A DNA stretch of 64,000 nt from Papio anubis (taxonomy: Eukaryota; Chordata; Mammalia; Primates; Cercopithecidae), in NCBI RefSeq assembly GCF_008728515.1, contig NC_044976.1, positions 217,497,467 through 217,561,466 of the forward strand, read 5' to 3'. The notes below the pieces were generated by a model. The model was given only the letters and a program-made list of their open reading frames with translations, searched no databases and had not been told where the DNA came from. The translations under genes and the position numbers were made by a program. Each line of letters starts with the position of its first letter. Position 1 is the stretch's first letter. Below, in pieces: positions 48,133-59,402 of this stretch.

Positions 48133-48134
48133 AG
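48133..48134 (+). other. Putative 3' splice acceptor, OR2L coding exon (unit B)
   Basis: CTTGTGTCTCCCTTCAG, 21 nt before ATG 48156. Sequence and spacing are shared with the gene at 61488. Confidence 0.65.
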
Positions 48135-48144
48135 GAAGGATCGT

Positions 48145-48261
48145 ATGAATGTTCCATGGAAAATTACAATCAAACATCAACTGATTTCATCTTGTTGGGA
48201 TTGTCCCCACCACCAAAAATTGGCCATTTCATCTTCATTCTCATTGATTTCGTTTTCCTAA
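48145..48261 (+). other. Overlapping upstream ORF of the OR2L gene
   Basis: An ATG 11 nt before the receptor start opens a different frame of 38 codons that runs into the coding region and ends at 48261. It lies downstream of the putative acceptor, so it would be in the mRNA. The pseudogene has the same ATG at 32466; the 61488 gene has lost it. It is probably not a functional protein but could reduce translation. Confidence 0.45.
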
Positions 48262-49094
48262 TGGCTTTAATTGGAAACCTATCCATGATTCTTCTCATCT
48301 TCTTGGACATCCATCTCCACACACCCATGTATTTCCTACTTAGTCAGCTCTCCCTCATCGACCTAAATTACATCTCCACCATTGTTCCTAAGATGGTTTA
48401 TGATTTTCTGTATGGAAACAAATCTATCTCCTTCATTGGATGTGGGATTCAGAGCTTCTTCTTCTTAACTTTAGCAGGTGCAGAAGCACTGCTCCTGACA
48501 TCAATGGCCTATGATCGTTATGTGGCCATTTGTTTTCCTCTCCACTATCCTGCCCGTATGAGCAAAAGAGTGTGTGTGCTGATGATAACAGGATCTTGGA
48601 TGATAGGCTCCGTCAACTCTTGTGCTCACACGGTATATGCACTCCGTATCCCATATTGCAAGTCCAGAGCCATCAATCATTTTTTCTGTGATGTTCCAGC
48701 TATGTTGACCCTAGCCTGCACGGATACCTGGGTCTATGAGTGCACAGTGTTTTTGAGCACCACCATCTTTCTTGTGTTTCCCTTCATTTGTATTGCATGT
48801 TCTTATGGCCGGGTTCTCCTTGCTGTCTACCGCATGCAGTCTGCAGAAGGGAGGAAGAAGGCCTATTCGACCTGCAGCACCCACCTCACTGTAGTGACTT
48901 TCTACTATGCACCCTTTGCTTATACCTATCTACGTCCAAGATCCCTGCGATCTCCGACAGAGGACAAGGTTCTGGCTGTTTTCTACACCATCCTCACCCC
49001 AATGCTCAACCCCATCATCTACAGCCTGAGAAACAAGGAGGTGATGGGGGCCCTGACACGAGTGATTCAGAGAATCTTTTCTGTGAAAATGTAG
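48156..49094 (+). CDS. Olfactory receptor, family 2L (OR2L2/OR2L3-like), intact
   Basis: 312-aa class A GPCR, expected to bind odorants in ciliary membranes of olfactory neurons and signal through Golf. Landmarks: glycosylation site NQT at Asn5, GN at 40-41 in TM1, HTPMYF at 55-60, the TM3 cysteine Cys96, MAYDRYVAICFPLHY with DRY at 120-122, EC2 cysteines in IPYCKS and FFCDVPAM, TM5 CSYGRVLLAVY, the TM6 start KAYSTCSTHLTVV, and TM7 PMLNPIIYSL at 282-291. Length and C-terminus IFSVKM are typical of OR2L. FLDIHLHTP, MVYDFLYGNKS and CKSRAINHFFCDVPAMLTL resemble human OR2L3 and OR2L2 more than OR2L5 or OR2L8, as I recall them. One-to-one orthology is unsafe in this fast-duplicating group. It has the same acceptor spacing as its paralogues and a Tigger immediately upstream. 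All motifs appear functional. Confidence 0.95.
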   Translation: MENYNQTSTDFILLGLSPPPKIGHFIFILIDFVFLMALIGNLSMILLIFLDIHLHTPMYFLLSQLSLIDLNYISTIVPKMVYDFLYGNKSISFIGCGIQSFFFLTLAGAEALLLTSMAYDRYVAICFPLHYPARMSKRVCVLMITGSWMIGSVNSCAHTVYALRIPYCKSRAINHFFCDVPAMLTLACTDTWVYECTVFLSTTIFLVFPFICIACSYGRVLLAVYRMQSAEGRKKAYSTCSTHLTVVTFYYAPFAYTYLRPRSLRSPTEDKVLAVFYTILTPMLNPIIYSLRNKEVMGALTRVIQRIFSVKM

Positions 49095-49725
49095 ACATGC
49101 TTTCTGCCTTAGAGTCAAAGCTCTAGGTTCATATCAACTCAGCAGTGTACAGGAGTTAAGGAAAATATTATTATATGCCCATTGTGTCAAATGGAAATTA
49201 ATCTAAAATATTTGTATTTCAATTTAGTCTTGACATTTCAATTGCATATTCTAAGACATCTATTTTGGTCTTGTATTTGTTTCTTTTTATCAAAAGATAG
49301 ATCATATATTCATTTTTTTTCCTAAAGTAATGATTTATTAAATGTTTACCTCAGGATAAATAATTATGTCCGGGGAGCAGTCTACTTGGCTTTAGATAAA
49401 CAAGAGTTTCCCTATAAGAGGTTCTATACGGTTACCTTCTATAGAACCTCTTAGACTGTAGCTGACTTAGACTCAGTTGGGTGTCAAGTAGGTTACTGAA
49501 AACATTCCCAGTCACATCACAACACACTCTACGTTTTCCTCCTGAGTAGCCACTGGTATTCTCATGCAAGACATTCTCTGCTGTACAATTTTATTTCTAC
49601 TTACTCTTCTCATAAATCAATGGGTCTATTTAGCGTGAGTTGGGATCATCTCCTCTGCTCCACTATTTTTATACATGTTTAGGCTTGTGCCCGAAAGGAT
49701 CAACGTTATTTTCATAAAAGTTATC
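49095..49725. other. Unit B flank, no gene
   Basis: 3' flank aligned with unit A 33399-34180. Contains a hairpin with perfect 14-bp arms (49415-49428, 49440-49453). Confidence 0.6.
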
Positions 49726-50279
49726 TGCTTAGGTCCTTTCTCTGAGTGAAAGGTCATGGCTCTCCAGAAGAGCCCATTCCTGAGAAATTCTTTAATCTCT
49801 GAGGAGAGAAGGCAAGAAGGGAGGTAGAATGAGCAAGTAAGAAAAGCCCCGAATTATCCAAGTGACAGCAGTGGTGAATGACTGACATGCAGTTGGTCCT
49901 TGAACAACACAAATTTGAACTGTGCAGGTCCACTTACATGTGGCTTTTTTTCTGCCTGTGCCACTCCTGAGACAGCAAGACCAACCTCTCTTCTTCTTCC
50001 TCCTACTCAGCCTACTCAATATAAGGACAACATGGATGAAGATCTTTATGACAAACTACATTCACAAAATAAGTAGTAAATATACTTTCTCTTTCTGATG
50101 ATTTTCTTAATAAGATTTTCCTTTTCTAGCTTACTCTACTGTAAGGATACAGTATATAATACATGTAAGATACCAAGTGTGAGTTAATTAAGTATTTATG
50201 TTATTTTTTAAGGCTTCCTGTCAACAGTAGGCTATCATTAGTTATGTTATGGGGGGAGTTTGAAGTTATATGCAGATAC

Positions 50280-50753
50280 GTTTTATTTCAACTTCTATTT
50301 TAGGTATGAGAGTACATGTGGATATTTTTACATGGGAATATTGCATGTTCCTTAGAGTGTGGATCCCGTCACCTGGTAGTGAACATAGTACCCCATTAGT
50401 AGTTTTTAATCCCACCCCCTCCCTCTAGCAGTGCACAGTGTCTATTGTCACCATATTTATGTCCATGTGTGGGCCAATGCTAAGTTCCCACTTACAAGTG
50501 AGAACATTCTATATTTGGTTTGCTCTTCCTTAGTCAATTTGCTTAGGATTATGGCCCCTAGCTCTGTCCATGTTGCTTGCAAACAGTGTGCTCTTATTGT
50601 TTTTTATAGTTGTGTAGTGTTTCATGGTATATGTGTAGCATATTTTCTTATTCCAATTCACTATTGATGGGCACCTCGGTTGATTGTAGGTTTTTGCTGT
50701 TGTGAATAGTGCAGCAATGAGCATATGAATGCATGTGTCTTTTTGGTAGAATG

Positions 50754-50794
<41 letters not shown>

Positions 50795-51330
50795 AGAGCA
50801 CTGGAATTTCTGGGTCAAATGATATCTCTGTTTAAGTATTTTAAGAACTCTGCAGACTGCTTTCCATAGTGACTGGGCTAATTTACATTCCCAGCAACAG
50901 CGTGTAAGAATTCCCTTTTCTCTCCAGCTTCACCAGCATCTGGTGTTTTTTGTTTTATTTTAATTATAGCCATAGTTACTGGTGTAAAATGGTCTCTCAT
51001 TGTGGCTCTGATTCGTATTTCTCTGATGATTGGTGATGCTGAGTACTGTTTCTTGTTTGTTGGCCACTTGTATGCCTTCACAGATGTGTCTTTCCATTGT
51101 TCATGTACTTTCTGCATTTTTTAATGGGGTTAATTTTATGCTTCTTGATTTATTTAACTTCCCTATAGATTGTGGACATTTAATCTTTGTCAGATGCATA
51201 CTGTGCAAATATTATTTCCTCTTCTGTAGGTTGGCTGTTTCCTCATTGAGAGTTTTTTTCTGTACAGAAGCTCTTTCATTTAATTAGGTGTCTCTTGTCA
51301 ATTTTATTTTGTTGCTATTGTTACTCCTCA
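50280..51330 (-). mobile_element. Old antisense L1 fragment
   Basis: AGTACATGTGGATATTTTTAC, TTCCCACTTACAAGTGAGAA, TTTCATGGTATATGTG and TTCTCTGATGATTGGTGATG are the reverse of an older L1 3' region. Minus-strand ORF2 pieces are readable (50530-50724, 50878-51117). Confidence 0.85.
50758..50792 (+). repeat. (GT)n microsatellite
   Basis: About 17 uninterrupted GT units inside old L1 sequence; likely length-polymorphic. Confidence 0.97.
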
Positions 51331-51666
51331 GGTAGAGGAATAAGTGTATAGGTTCTCTCATGGATATTGAAAGGTTTGCTCTCTGAGGCATGTCAAAAGA
51401 GAGTTCATATATATAAAGGATAGTAAATGGAATCTAGACTTCCTGCTGAACCAGGAGTACCATGCCTCTCATTTATTTATTTACATCATCATTGTAAGGG
51501 AGATATGGAATATGTAAGAAGTTTGTTGTATGCATGATACTTAGAGAAACAGATATGGGAGGTGAAAAAGTAGATATGATTTGGTCTTGATTCCTCAGTT
51601 AAGCCAACAAATTCCTGTGATGCTATTTGGACAGACACTGAATGACTGAATGGAGAGAGACAAAGA

Positions 51667-51670
<4 letters not shown>

Positions 51671-51703
<33 letters not shown>
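51671..51703 (+). repeat. (GA)n microsatellite
   Basis: About 16 uninterrupted AG units. Confidence 0.95.
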
Positions 51704-51705
<2 letters not shown>

Positions 51706-52054
51706 ACTTGTCATGAAAGAGTTTGTAAAACCAATGGACATGCATTGGCACCTATAGGACCTAGTGATGGAGTGTGACTCCGAGCTGTGTAGAAAGGCTG
51801 TCTTCATTTCGTTAATGAACACAATGTGTGGCAGGGATGCAGGAATGTCTCTTATTCTCTTTGGCATCTTAAAGGTCTTGTATGTTTCAGATTTTGTGGC
51901 ATGGAGCTTTCCTAGGGAGAATCCCAACCACAGTTGATTCCCATTTGGTCTCAGAAGCTGGGAAAAATCGGGAATGATTGTTACTGTGACTGTAGCCTCC
52001 CAGTACAAGTCTTGGTTTCTCTTCTTTCTGTCCTTCAATCCAGACTGGCTTCCA

Positions 52055-52440
52055 GAAACACACACAGAAATACTACATGATCTCACTTACATTTTGGGTC
52101 TAAAAATAAGTGGAATAGATAGAAACAGAGAGGAAATTGGTGGTTACTAGCAGTGGGGAGGGAGAGAAAGAGTTTAGGTCAAATGGTACAAACTTGAAGT
52201 TATGCAGGATGAGTAAGTCTAGATAGCTAATGAAGACTATGGTTAATACTATTGTATTATATATTGAAATTTTGCTAAGACAGTGAGTTTTAAGTGTTCT
52301 TCGTATAAAAATCATAACTGGAACATGCTGTATAAGTTGAGTGTGGTAATCATTTCAATATGTATATGGATGTCAAACACCATGTTGTATATCTTTAATA
52401 AAATAAAACATTGTCTGGTACATCTTTAATAGAATCAACA
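52055..52440 (+). mobile_element. Sense L1 3'UTR remnant
   Basis: AATACTACATGATCTCACTTAC, GTGGTTACTAGCAGTGGGGAGGG-type and TATTGAAATTTTGCTAAGACAG are typical of older L1 3'UTRs. Unit A keeps only its last part (34186 onward). Confidence 0.7.
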
Positions 52441-53237
52441 ATCATACAGACTGGCTTGAATTGTTCCTGGAATTATCTAATTAAAATATATTTTGATGAT
52501 GTCACTTTCCTTAGTATGGTATGTGATTCTCTCCATTGGCTAATTCCCTTCTACATCTGACTCTACCTGGAACTGAATGTTCTCTTCATGCTAAATTGAA
52601 TGCAGTTCTCTGAACAAGTTTTGAAAAGCCAGTCCTCGTGACATTAGGTCCAATAGCTTGTATCTTTAATGCATTGTTCTCTATTCTCATCAAGTTCTTT
52701 CACTGCATGAATCCCCAACACTCCCTTTTCTCAGTGTAAACATCAGGTATCATCTACACAAGGAAGCATGCTGAATGTGCTTGTTCAACATTATCTTTCT
52801 ATTACACTCTCATGCATCCCACTATTTCTAATAATAACATGAGTCATCAAGATGTATTGCAACAATCTCTTTTCTCTATGGCTCCACAGACTCTCTGTTA
52901 CCATCAGTGGTTTGCTCTTTTCCTCTTCACATGCCCAGATGTTGCACTTGAGTACCTGTTCTACATTCAACCTCTTCATAGCTCAAAGCATGTTTACTTA
53001 TTCTCAGCCCATTGAATTTTCACGTAATAATTAAAGTCAGCCTGCAAAGTGTTTACAGAAAAAATTTTTGTGTTTCAGTGTGATTTTGTACAATCTAGAG
53101 CATAATTAGTGGATTAATAAAATATTTTCTGTATCAGATCTCTTGATTCATTAATGAGACATATTTTACTATACATATGTCTATTTATGAAGAGCAGAAA
53201 CCTATCCACATCTCAGTCAATATTCATCAGAATGGTT

Positions 53238-53332
53238 TTTTTTTTTTTTTTTTTTTTTTTGTAATTCCTTTAGAATTTATTTTTTGTTTACTTTTTTGAG
53301 ACATGATGTCATTGTGTTGCCCAGGCTGGTCC
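53238..53332 (-). repeat. Antisense Alu fragment
   Basis: T run, then TTTTTTGAGACATGATGTC and TTGCCCAGGCTGGTC. Shared with unit A (35196-35276). Confidence 0.7.
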
Positions 53333-54567
53333 CTGTCACCAGGTCCTCACTTCCCTTAATTGCTTCTTTAGATATCACCTTTAATTTTAGGAAACTTCAA
53401 GTTTTCTATTTAGAATGTTTTCCATTTAGAATGTTTTCCAGATCCTGAATTACAATGGATCCATTGACGCAGTGGGTCTGCAGAGCTTGTCTGAGAAACT
53501 GACTCAGTGCAGGATGCAGCATCTTCATCTCCCTGTCTCATGACTTCACCACTCACTTCTCCACCAATCAGCAATCCCCACACTTTAGCTCATCAGGCAT
53601 CTGAACTCCTTAAAAACGCCATCCCCAAGCCTCTCCAGAAGGCTGATTTGAGGCATCCTTCCTCTTCCTCCTTCAGCTGACCTATTATTGTTAAACTTTC
53701 TCCGCTCAACTCCCACTGCTTTGGTGTTTTGGTCAGCTACCACTCCATGGACCATTGAACCCTGTGGGGCTAAACTAATCCTCCTGCCTCAGTCTCCCCA
53801 TAGGTGCAATGACAGGCCTGTGCCACTGTCTCCCGCTCTTTTACAAACATTTAACATAAATGGTTATCACCTGAATCTTGTATCTTTGGGACGTAGAATG
53901 GGACTTCTTTTCCAAATTGATAAATACGATTATGCATTTAAAGATCTATGTGATTTAATGAATAGTTCAAATGCACTGAACACAGACATCTTAAAATCTA
54001 AAATTAAAGCTCAGTTTTATTTACATTCCTTTTTCTAAACTCTTCTTTCAGAATAAAGCAAGTGTGGCCTACTCTAGGGAGTTCTGGGTATTTCAGGAGT
54101 AAGTTGCTGACTTGTATCCCCCATATTTGCATACATGACCCTTGTGAGTAGTTGAGAGGTAAACCTAAACGTCTTTCTTTTTTACAGAAATTCCCTTAAA
54201 GTCTGTCTTCCCACATCAGATGAGGATTCTTACCTCGTGTTTCAGCACAAATAGGTTTTGTCTTCTGTCTTTTGAAGATGTGAAAACAGTTCCCTGCTTG
54301 CACTAGACATGGCATCTACTATTATGTTAACAGCCAAGGTTTTAAACTTGACAAAAAAATTCTTCAGCTTTTCAAATGCAGGAATTTTGAAACATCTGTA
54401 TATTTAACAGATGTATATTTGTGTGTGTGTATGTGTGTCTGTGTATGTGTATATATATATATACACACTGTATATTTACTTTCAGGAAAATGTCATTTCC
54501 AAGAATGTACACCAACTACCCTGTCTGGATTGCTATACAGCATATACATGCATTAATATATCAAATT
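53333..54567. other. Unit B flank, no gene
   Basis: Aligned with unit A 35400-37880 minus the LTR and the L1. Contains both empty sites. A (TG/TA) microsatellite lies at about 54408-54470. Confidence 0.6.
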
Positions 54568-54666
54568 GGCTGGTCCGAGTGCAGTGGTGTTTACAACTAA
54601 TTGATCACAACCAGTTACAGGTTTCTTGGTTCCTTCTCCACTCCCACTGCTTCATCTGACTAGCCT
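54568..54666 (+). ncRNA. RNY3P: Y3 (RNY3) small RNA retropseudogene
   Basis: About 99 bp from GGCTGGTCCGAGTGCAGTGG to CTGACTAGCCT match the whole Y3 RNA, which binds Ro60 and functions in RNA quality control and replication initiation. The 5' and 3' stem strands, GGCTGGTCCGAGTG.. and ..ACTAGCC, are present. From memory I see only a few changes (in the GTTACAGG, TTCTTGGTTCC and CTTCATCTGAC segments). An A-rich AT tract follows and there is no sign of the true gene's promoter, so it is most likely an L1-mobilised copy. Unit A lacks it at the matching site (about 37905). Confidence 0.88.
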
Positions 54667-57597
54667 ATACATATCAAAATATGTATCACAACAAATATAA
54701 ATAAAAATAAATATCAAAATGTGTCAAATAATTTATTAAATACATGTGGAAAAACTCAAATACTTTTAACATTCAAAAAAATTAAAATGAATGAATACCT
54801 CTTTTCCCATATAGGTGGTATAATTTATTCATTTACTAGAAACAAGAAATTTGAGAACATTTAAGGCACTCTACTGAATAAAAATTTATTCAATTACTAA
54901 ATATTTTCTAAATATTAATAAAACAAAGAGAGTAGTAACATCATTTTATCATCTGATTTAACAGGAGAAAATCACTTTATAATTTAATGAGCATTTCCAA
55001 ATGAAACGAAACAATTTGAATGTGTATAATACATAAAATATGTTAAAAGATAACTCCCATGTATGTGATAGCTTAATAATTTCTACTTATGTATTTTTAT
55101 TAAATTAACCTTATTCTGTTTTAGTGGTTTAAATCTTATTGCCAATATAAATCAAAGTGAGAAAGAAACTAATGAATGCAGACACATTGTTACTGTTGAT
55201 GCCCGAATAACAACATTCAAACTATAGGGTTTCATAAAGTTTAGAAACAAAAACAAATTTGAAATAATGTGAATAAATATGCTTGTTTCTTTCTTCACTG
55301 TGTTTACCCTTGACATGCCTTGAAACATCTAAAAACATGATCAGAACTCATTTCTGAACCTTGGACTAAGGCCATCTTCTGTTATTAGTGACTCAGCCTA
55401 AAATGTCCAAAGTCTCAGTGGACAGTCCCCAGTGAATACCAGCAAAACAACTGTTAATCTCATTCTCCAGGTAAAGAAGGAGTGGAATCATGGTCGCTAC
55501 TGAATCCCCATGAAGGTCTCTGAAATCTCATGTGTAGGGATGATGAGTGAATATATACATTTCTTTAAAAAATATTCTTAATGCTTACTCAGAAAAATGA
55601 CTTTGTTCCTATGATGACTGTAGGACTGCCGTCAGCTAAGCAAGGCATGAGTGTTTGAAAATGAGGAAATAATAAAGGTACTAATTATAATTGTATTTTT
55701 AAATTTTTATTGATCACAGGGAAGAAGGGACTCTGGCAAGTGCTTAAGAGGACTTTGTTTCAGACATAGAATTGAGGTGAATTTCAGCACGAGTGACTGT
55801 GCTTTCTGTAACACCATTCAGCAGACATCTTGGAGTATGAAATGCAGACAACCAAAAGTGGTTTTGCAGCCAGTTCATAAATGTGTTATCTGGAGGGGAA
55901 GGGAAATGATGGTCAATGGAAGAGATAGGGATAAATGATACTAGACTATGCTTTTATGGGATCCAGTGAAACTAAATAACCCATATTCACAATAATTATT
56001 GTAGGTGGCAACGTTTCCTCATTCCTGCCTGGCTGGTGATTTTTTTTTCATTTGATTTATTTTGCCCTGAATGATCAGTGATTATGTGACGCTCATTATA
56101 AACGTATCACTGCTTCTCACTTTGTATTTTACCTTATTTGAATCCAGTCTGTCTAATGAAATTCCTGGAAAGTACTAGTGTTGTTTTTGCATAAACATGT
56201 TAAAAGAGCATTAAATAAAGGCACAATAAGAATGGTTGAAATTGCCAGTCTCTAGTGCAATGATATATTTTCTTAAAAGAAGGACCTTCTTCTGGAAATA
56301 AATAATGAAGGTAACCGCATGATTAGTAACTGTGCTATGGGTATCCAGATTTTGTTTTTACACCCAATTTGTGCCAAATTGTAGTGCTTTGTGCTTTTAA
56401 TTTTTACAATGTATTAATTTTTTCTTTTGGTACATAATGTAAAGTTCCAGTGAAATAATATAAATATCTGCCTTAACAACCACTCAAAGTTTTTGTGAGA
56501 AGCAAATGAGCAGAGTATGTGGAAACAATGTGAAGGCTATATTATTCTACAGTCATAGTGGATAACAAGTGTGTGAATGTAAGTGATAGTGATTATCTTG
56601 ATGGTGAGGGCAATGGTAATGAGGAAAATGCTGAAACCTGCAGCTTCAGTGATACACCCAGTCAAGACACATTCACTAGCTCACAGACAGCTCCCGGAAA
56701 CCCATGGATTCTTCTCCCTGTTGTAATTATAAAATACAGGATCAGATATTCATCAACAAAAGCTTACATTTCTAGTAATTGTAAGAGATAGAATTTTATT
56801 TAGTTTGAAATGGAGTCTCTGTCCCTTGAATTTACCCAGTGAAGCAGAGTAAGCACACCCTCATTCCAAAACTACAGTCAAAGGATATACTTTCATAATC
56901 AGTTTCCATATATCCATGAAAATGTCTGTCTACCTAATTACCTGTGCATCTATCTGTGAGAGCTGATGCACTGTTGTGGGCCTCACTGCAGGTTGTGACT
57001 TGGAAGCCCACATACACACAAGCAAATATTCACTTTACATTCTTTACTCCTTTACAGCTTAAATAGTTATGGTTCTCCAACTTCATACCCTTCTCAACAA
57101 TTACAAATACACATTGCATAAATATGAATAAGATCAGTTATTCCTAAGTCAGTTATATACAACATTATGTACTCTGTCTCTTCTTAGGAGAATCCATTGT
57201 GGAGGAACTTGAAGGAAGGAGGAATCTCCTTCAGGATTCCATGTCAGGATGCTGTGGAGAGCTGTCCTTGTCTAGACCCCAGAGGACACTCTTCTGTGTC
57301 ATCTGATTGACATTCGAGACAAGTGTTATCAATATGAAATAATTCCTACTACAGACATGCAGATTCAGGTACAGACAGCTTGTGTTAAGGAATTCAGGCT
57401 GACTCATGGAGGCAATGACTTCACTGCCCTTTCAGTGAAACTGATGCTGCTTCCGGTTTTACCATTTCCCAGCCCTATGTGTTAGTAGGGAGATCACTTT
57501 CTGGAACTTTCAAAGATTCAGAACTTTAGGATATTACAGATATCACTTCAGAAGAAAGAGAGTAATCCAGATTCTGGAAAATCCCATGACGAGTGTC
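54667..57597. other. Unit B flank, no gene
   Basis: Aligned with unit A to about 56695. About 150 bp at 55990-56145 and everything after 56700 lack an A counterpart. The acidic 77-codon open frame at 56558-56791 has no domain and no preserved frame in unit A. Confidence 0.5.
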
Positions 57598-57944
57598 TTG
57601 GATTTTGCAGACTTTTATTTTTTTATTTTTTATTTTTTTTTATTTATTTTTTTTTGAGAGGGAGTCTCGCTCTGTCGCCCAGGCTGGAGTGCAGTGGCCG
57701 GATCTCAGCTCACTGCAAGCTCCGCCTCCCGGGTTCCCGCCATTCTCCTGCCTCAGCCTCCCAAGTAGCTGGGACTACAGGCGCCCACAACCGCGCCCGG
57801 CTAATTTTTTGTATTTTTAGTAGAGACGAGGTTTCACCGTGGTCTCGATCTCCTGACCTTGTGATCCGCCCGCCTCGGCCTCCCAAAGTGCTGGGATTAC
57901 AGGCGTGAGCCACCGCGCCCGGCCTTGGATTTTGCAGACTTTTA
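57598..57944 (-). repeat. Young antisense AluY, Old World monkey type
   Basis: Alu at 57618-57924 with a clean body and many intact CpGs. Perfect 20-bp target duplication TTGGATTTTGCAGACTTTTA at 57598-57617 and 57925-57944. Read in sense, the left arm goes GAGACCACGGTGAAACC, lacking the 12 bp CATCCTGGCTAA-type segment, and the right arm has GAGATCCGGCCACTGC; I associate both with cercopithecid AluY lineages. Confidence 0.95.
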
Positions 57945-58015
57945 AAAGTTCAATCTGATTTCTTATAAAACTTCTAGGAAAGCCAACGTGTGCCCCTGCC
58001 TTCCTAGCTTGCTTT

Positions 58016-58075
58016 TCTTTTCTTTTCTTTTCTTTTCTTTCTTTCTTTCTTCTTTATTCTTTCTTTCTATTTTTT
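58016..58075 (+). repeat. (TTTTC)n/(TTTC)n microsatellite
   Basis: CTTTTCTTTTC units grading into CTTT units. Confidence 0.95.
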
Positions 58076-58997
58076 TTGTAAATCCAGTTTTCTGCACCTA
58101 TGCAAATGATCCTGTCAATTTTAAGGAGACCAGACTTATTTTGTGATGAATAATGGTTTTTCTGTTTGATCAAAGTTGAGGAAAGTATAGGAAGGAAAAT
58201 CTGTGCCTCAGTGGAAAACTGCAGTATCTAGACTCAAGAAGACCATCCTCCTTGGTTCCCAACTTGGTCACAAGGTCACTGCACGGTCATGAGTAACTCT
58301 CTTCAAATCCTGTGATTCCGTGATTCTTCCATGTGATAAGTAGACTATAGGTGAACAATCTTTGTCTTCTGTGAATATATGAATCACTAAAATTAGGCTA
58401 CTTTCTTCATCTTACTTTCAATTCTAAATTGAAGGATAGGAAAGAGATTCATGCAATGCAATGACGTTTTTGACTTCAAAATTAGTAATAGGTACTTTAT
58501 TTGAAACTTGGGCAGCGTTTGGAGAATTGTAATTATTATGCTGAATATGTTCATCCTCAACATGATTTACACAGGAGTTTATACGGGTGTTTTTCTGTAA
58601 CTGAATTCTTCCAGTAGGGAAACTTTTACACTGGGAACAAGATAGAAAATGTCTTTCATTTAGAGTTTCTGAGAAACCAATTTTCTGTGAAGATATGTAA
58701 CTGTTGCCAGGTGAAGTGAAAGTACATTAAAAACAGGTGATATGAGGAAACAGAAGAAGAATTGTAATGAGTAAAGTTTAATCATTAAAATAATCCTAGT
58801 TGTTGTTTTAAATTTTTTATATTTTCTCAATTATTTACCACTTATATGGAGTTTTTGATTTAATAAATTTACCGTTTTTTCTTTTCTTTTTGTTTTGGGT
58901 GATTAAAAAGTGAGCCGCCCTTATTTCAGATTTACTGCCAAAAATTTTTGAGGGATGAACGACACCACACATTTTTAAAAGATTTACATTAATGTAT
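58076..58997. other. Unit B flank, no gene
   Basis: Aligned with unit A 39760-40590. Confidence 0.6.
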
Positions 58998-59402
58998 GTT
59001 TTTTTTTTTTTTTTTTTTAAATTTATTTATTATTATTATACTTTAAGTTGTAGGTGTGCACTTCTTATTGCAAGGTTCCACATAATGTAGCTTGTGACAT
59101 GTTAGTCTGCGCCCATCAACTTCGTCATTTATCAGGTATAACTCCCAATGCAATCCCTCCCTCCCCCTCCACCCCATGATGGCCCGGTGTGTGATGTTCC
59201 CTTCCTGGGTCAAGTGATCTGGATTTGTTCCGAGTTCCACCTATGGTGGGGACTTATGCGGTGTTGGTTTTTTCACCATTTCTTGTGATAGTTTGCTAAG
59301 AATGATGGTTTCCAGCTGCATCCATGTCCCTACAAAGGACGCAAACTCATCCTTTTTTATGGCTGCATAGTATTCCATGGTGTTATGTAGGTGTGCCATT
59401 TA
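58998..59402 (-). mobile_element. 5'-truncated antisense L1, about 390 bp, unit B only
   Basis: T run (58999-59018), TTTATTATTATTATACTTTAAG, to CATGGTGTTATGTAGGTGTGCC. Heavily mutated. Absent from the matching place in unit A (about 40600-40660), so it arrived after duplication or was lost in A. Confidence 0.9.

Larger units (their letters stand above)
49726..52245. other. 2.5-kb segment present in unit B, absent in A
   Basis: Holds an old antisense L1 (about 50280-51330), a (GT)n run (50758-50792), a (GA)n run (51671-51703), and toward its end sense L1 3'UTR sequence that continues past 52245. Unit A retains only the sequence after the right breakpoint. Confidence 0.7.

Noticed and set aside
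48740..49126. Alternate-frame open reading frame inside the OR2L genes (also 62129-62443)
   Set aside because: Its conservation between copies is explained by conservation of the receptor frame; the composition is that of a shifted GPCR sequence.
56558..56791. Acidic 77-codon open frame (DSDYLDGEGNGNEENAE)
   Set aside because: The matching unit A sequence (about 39615-39720) has indels and no maintained frame, there is no domain, and it lacks gene context.
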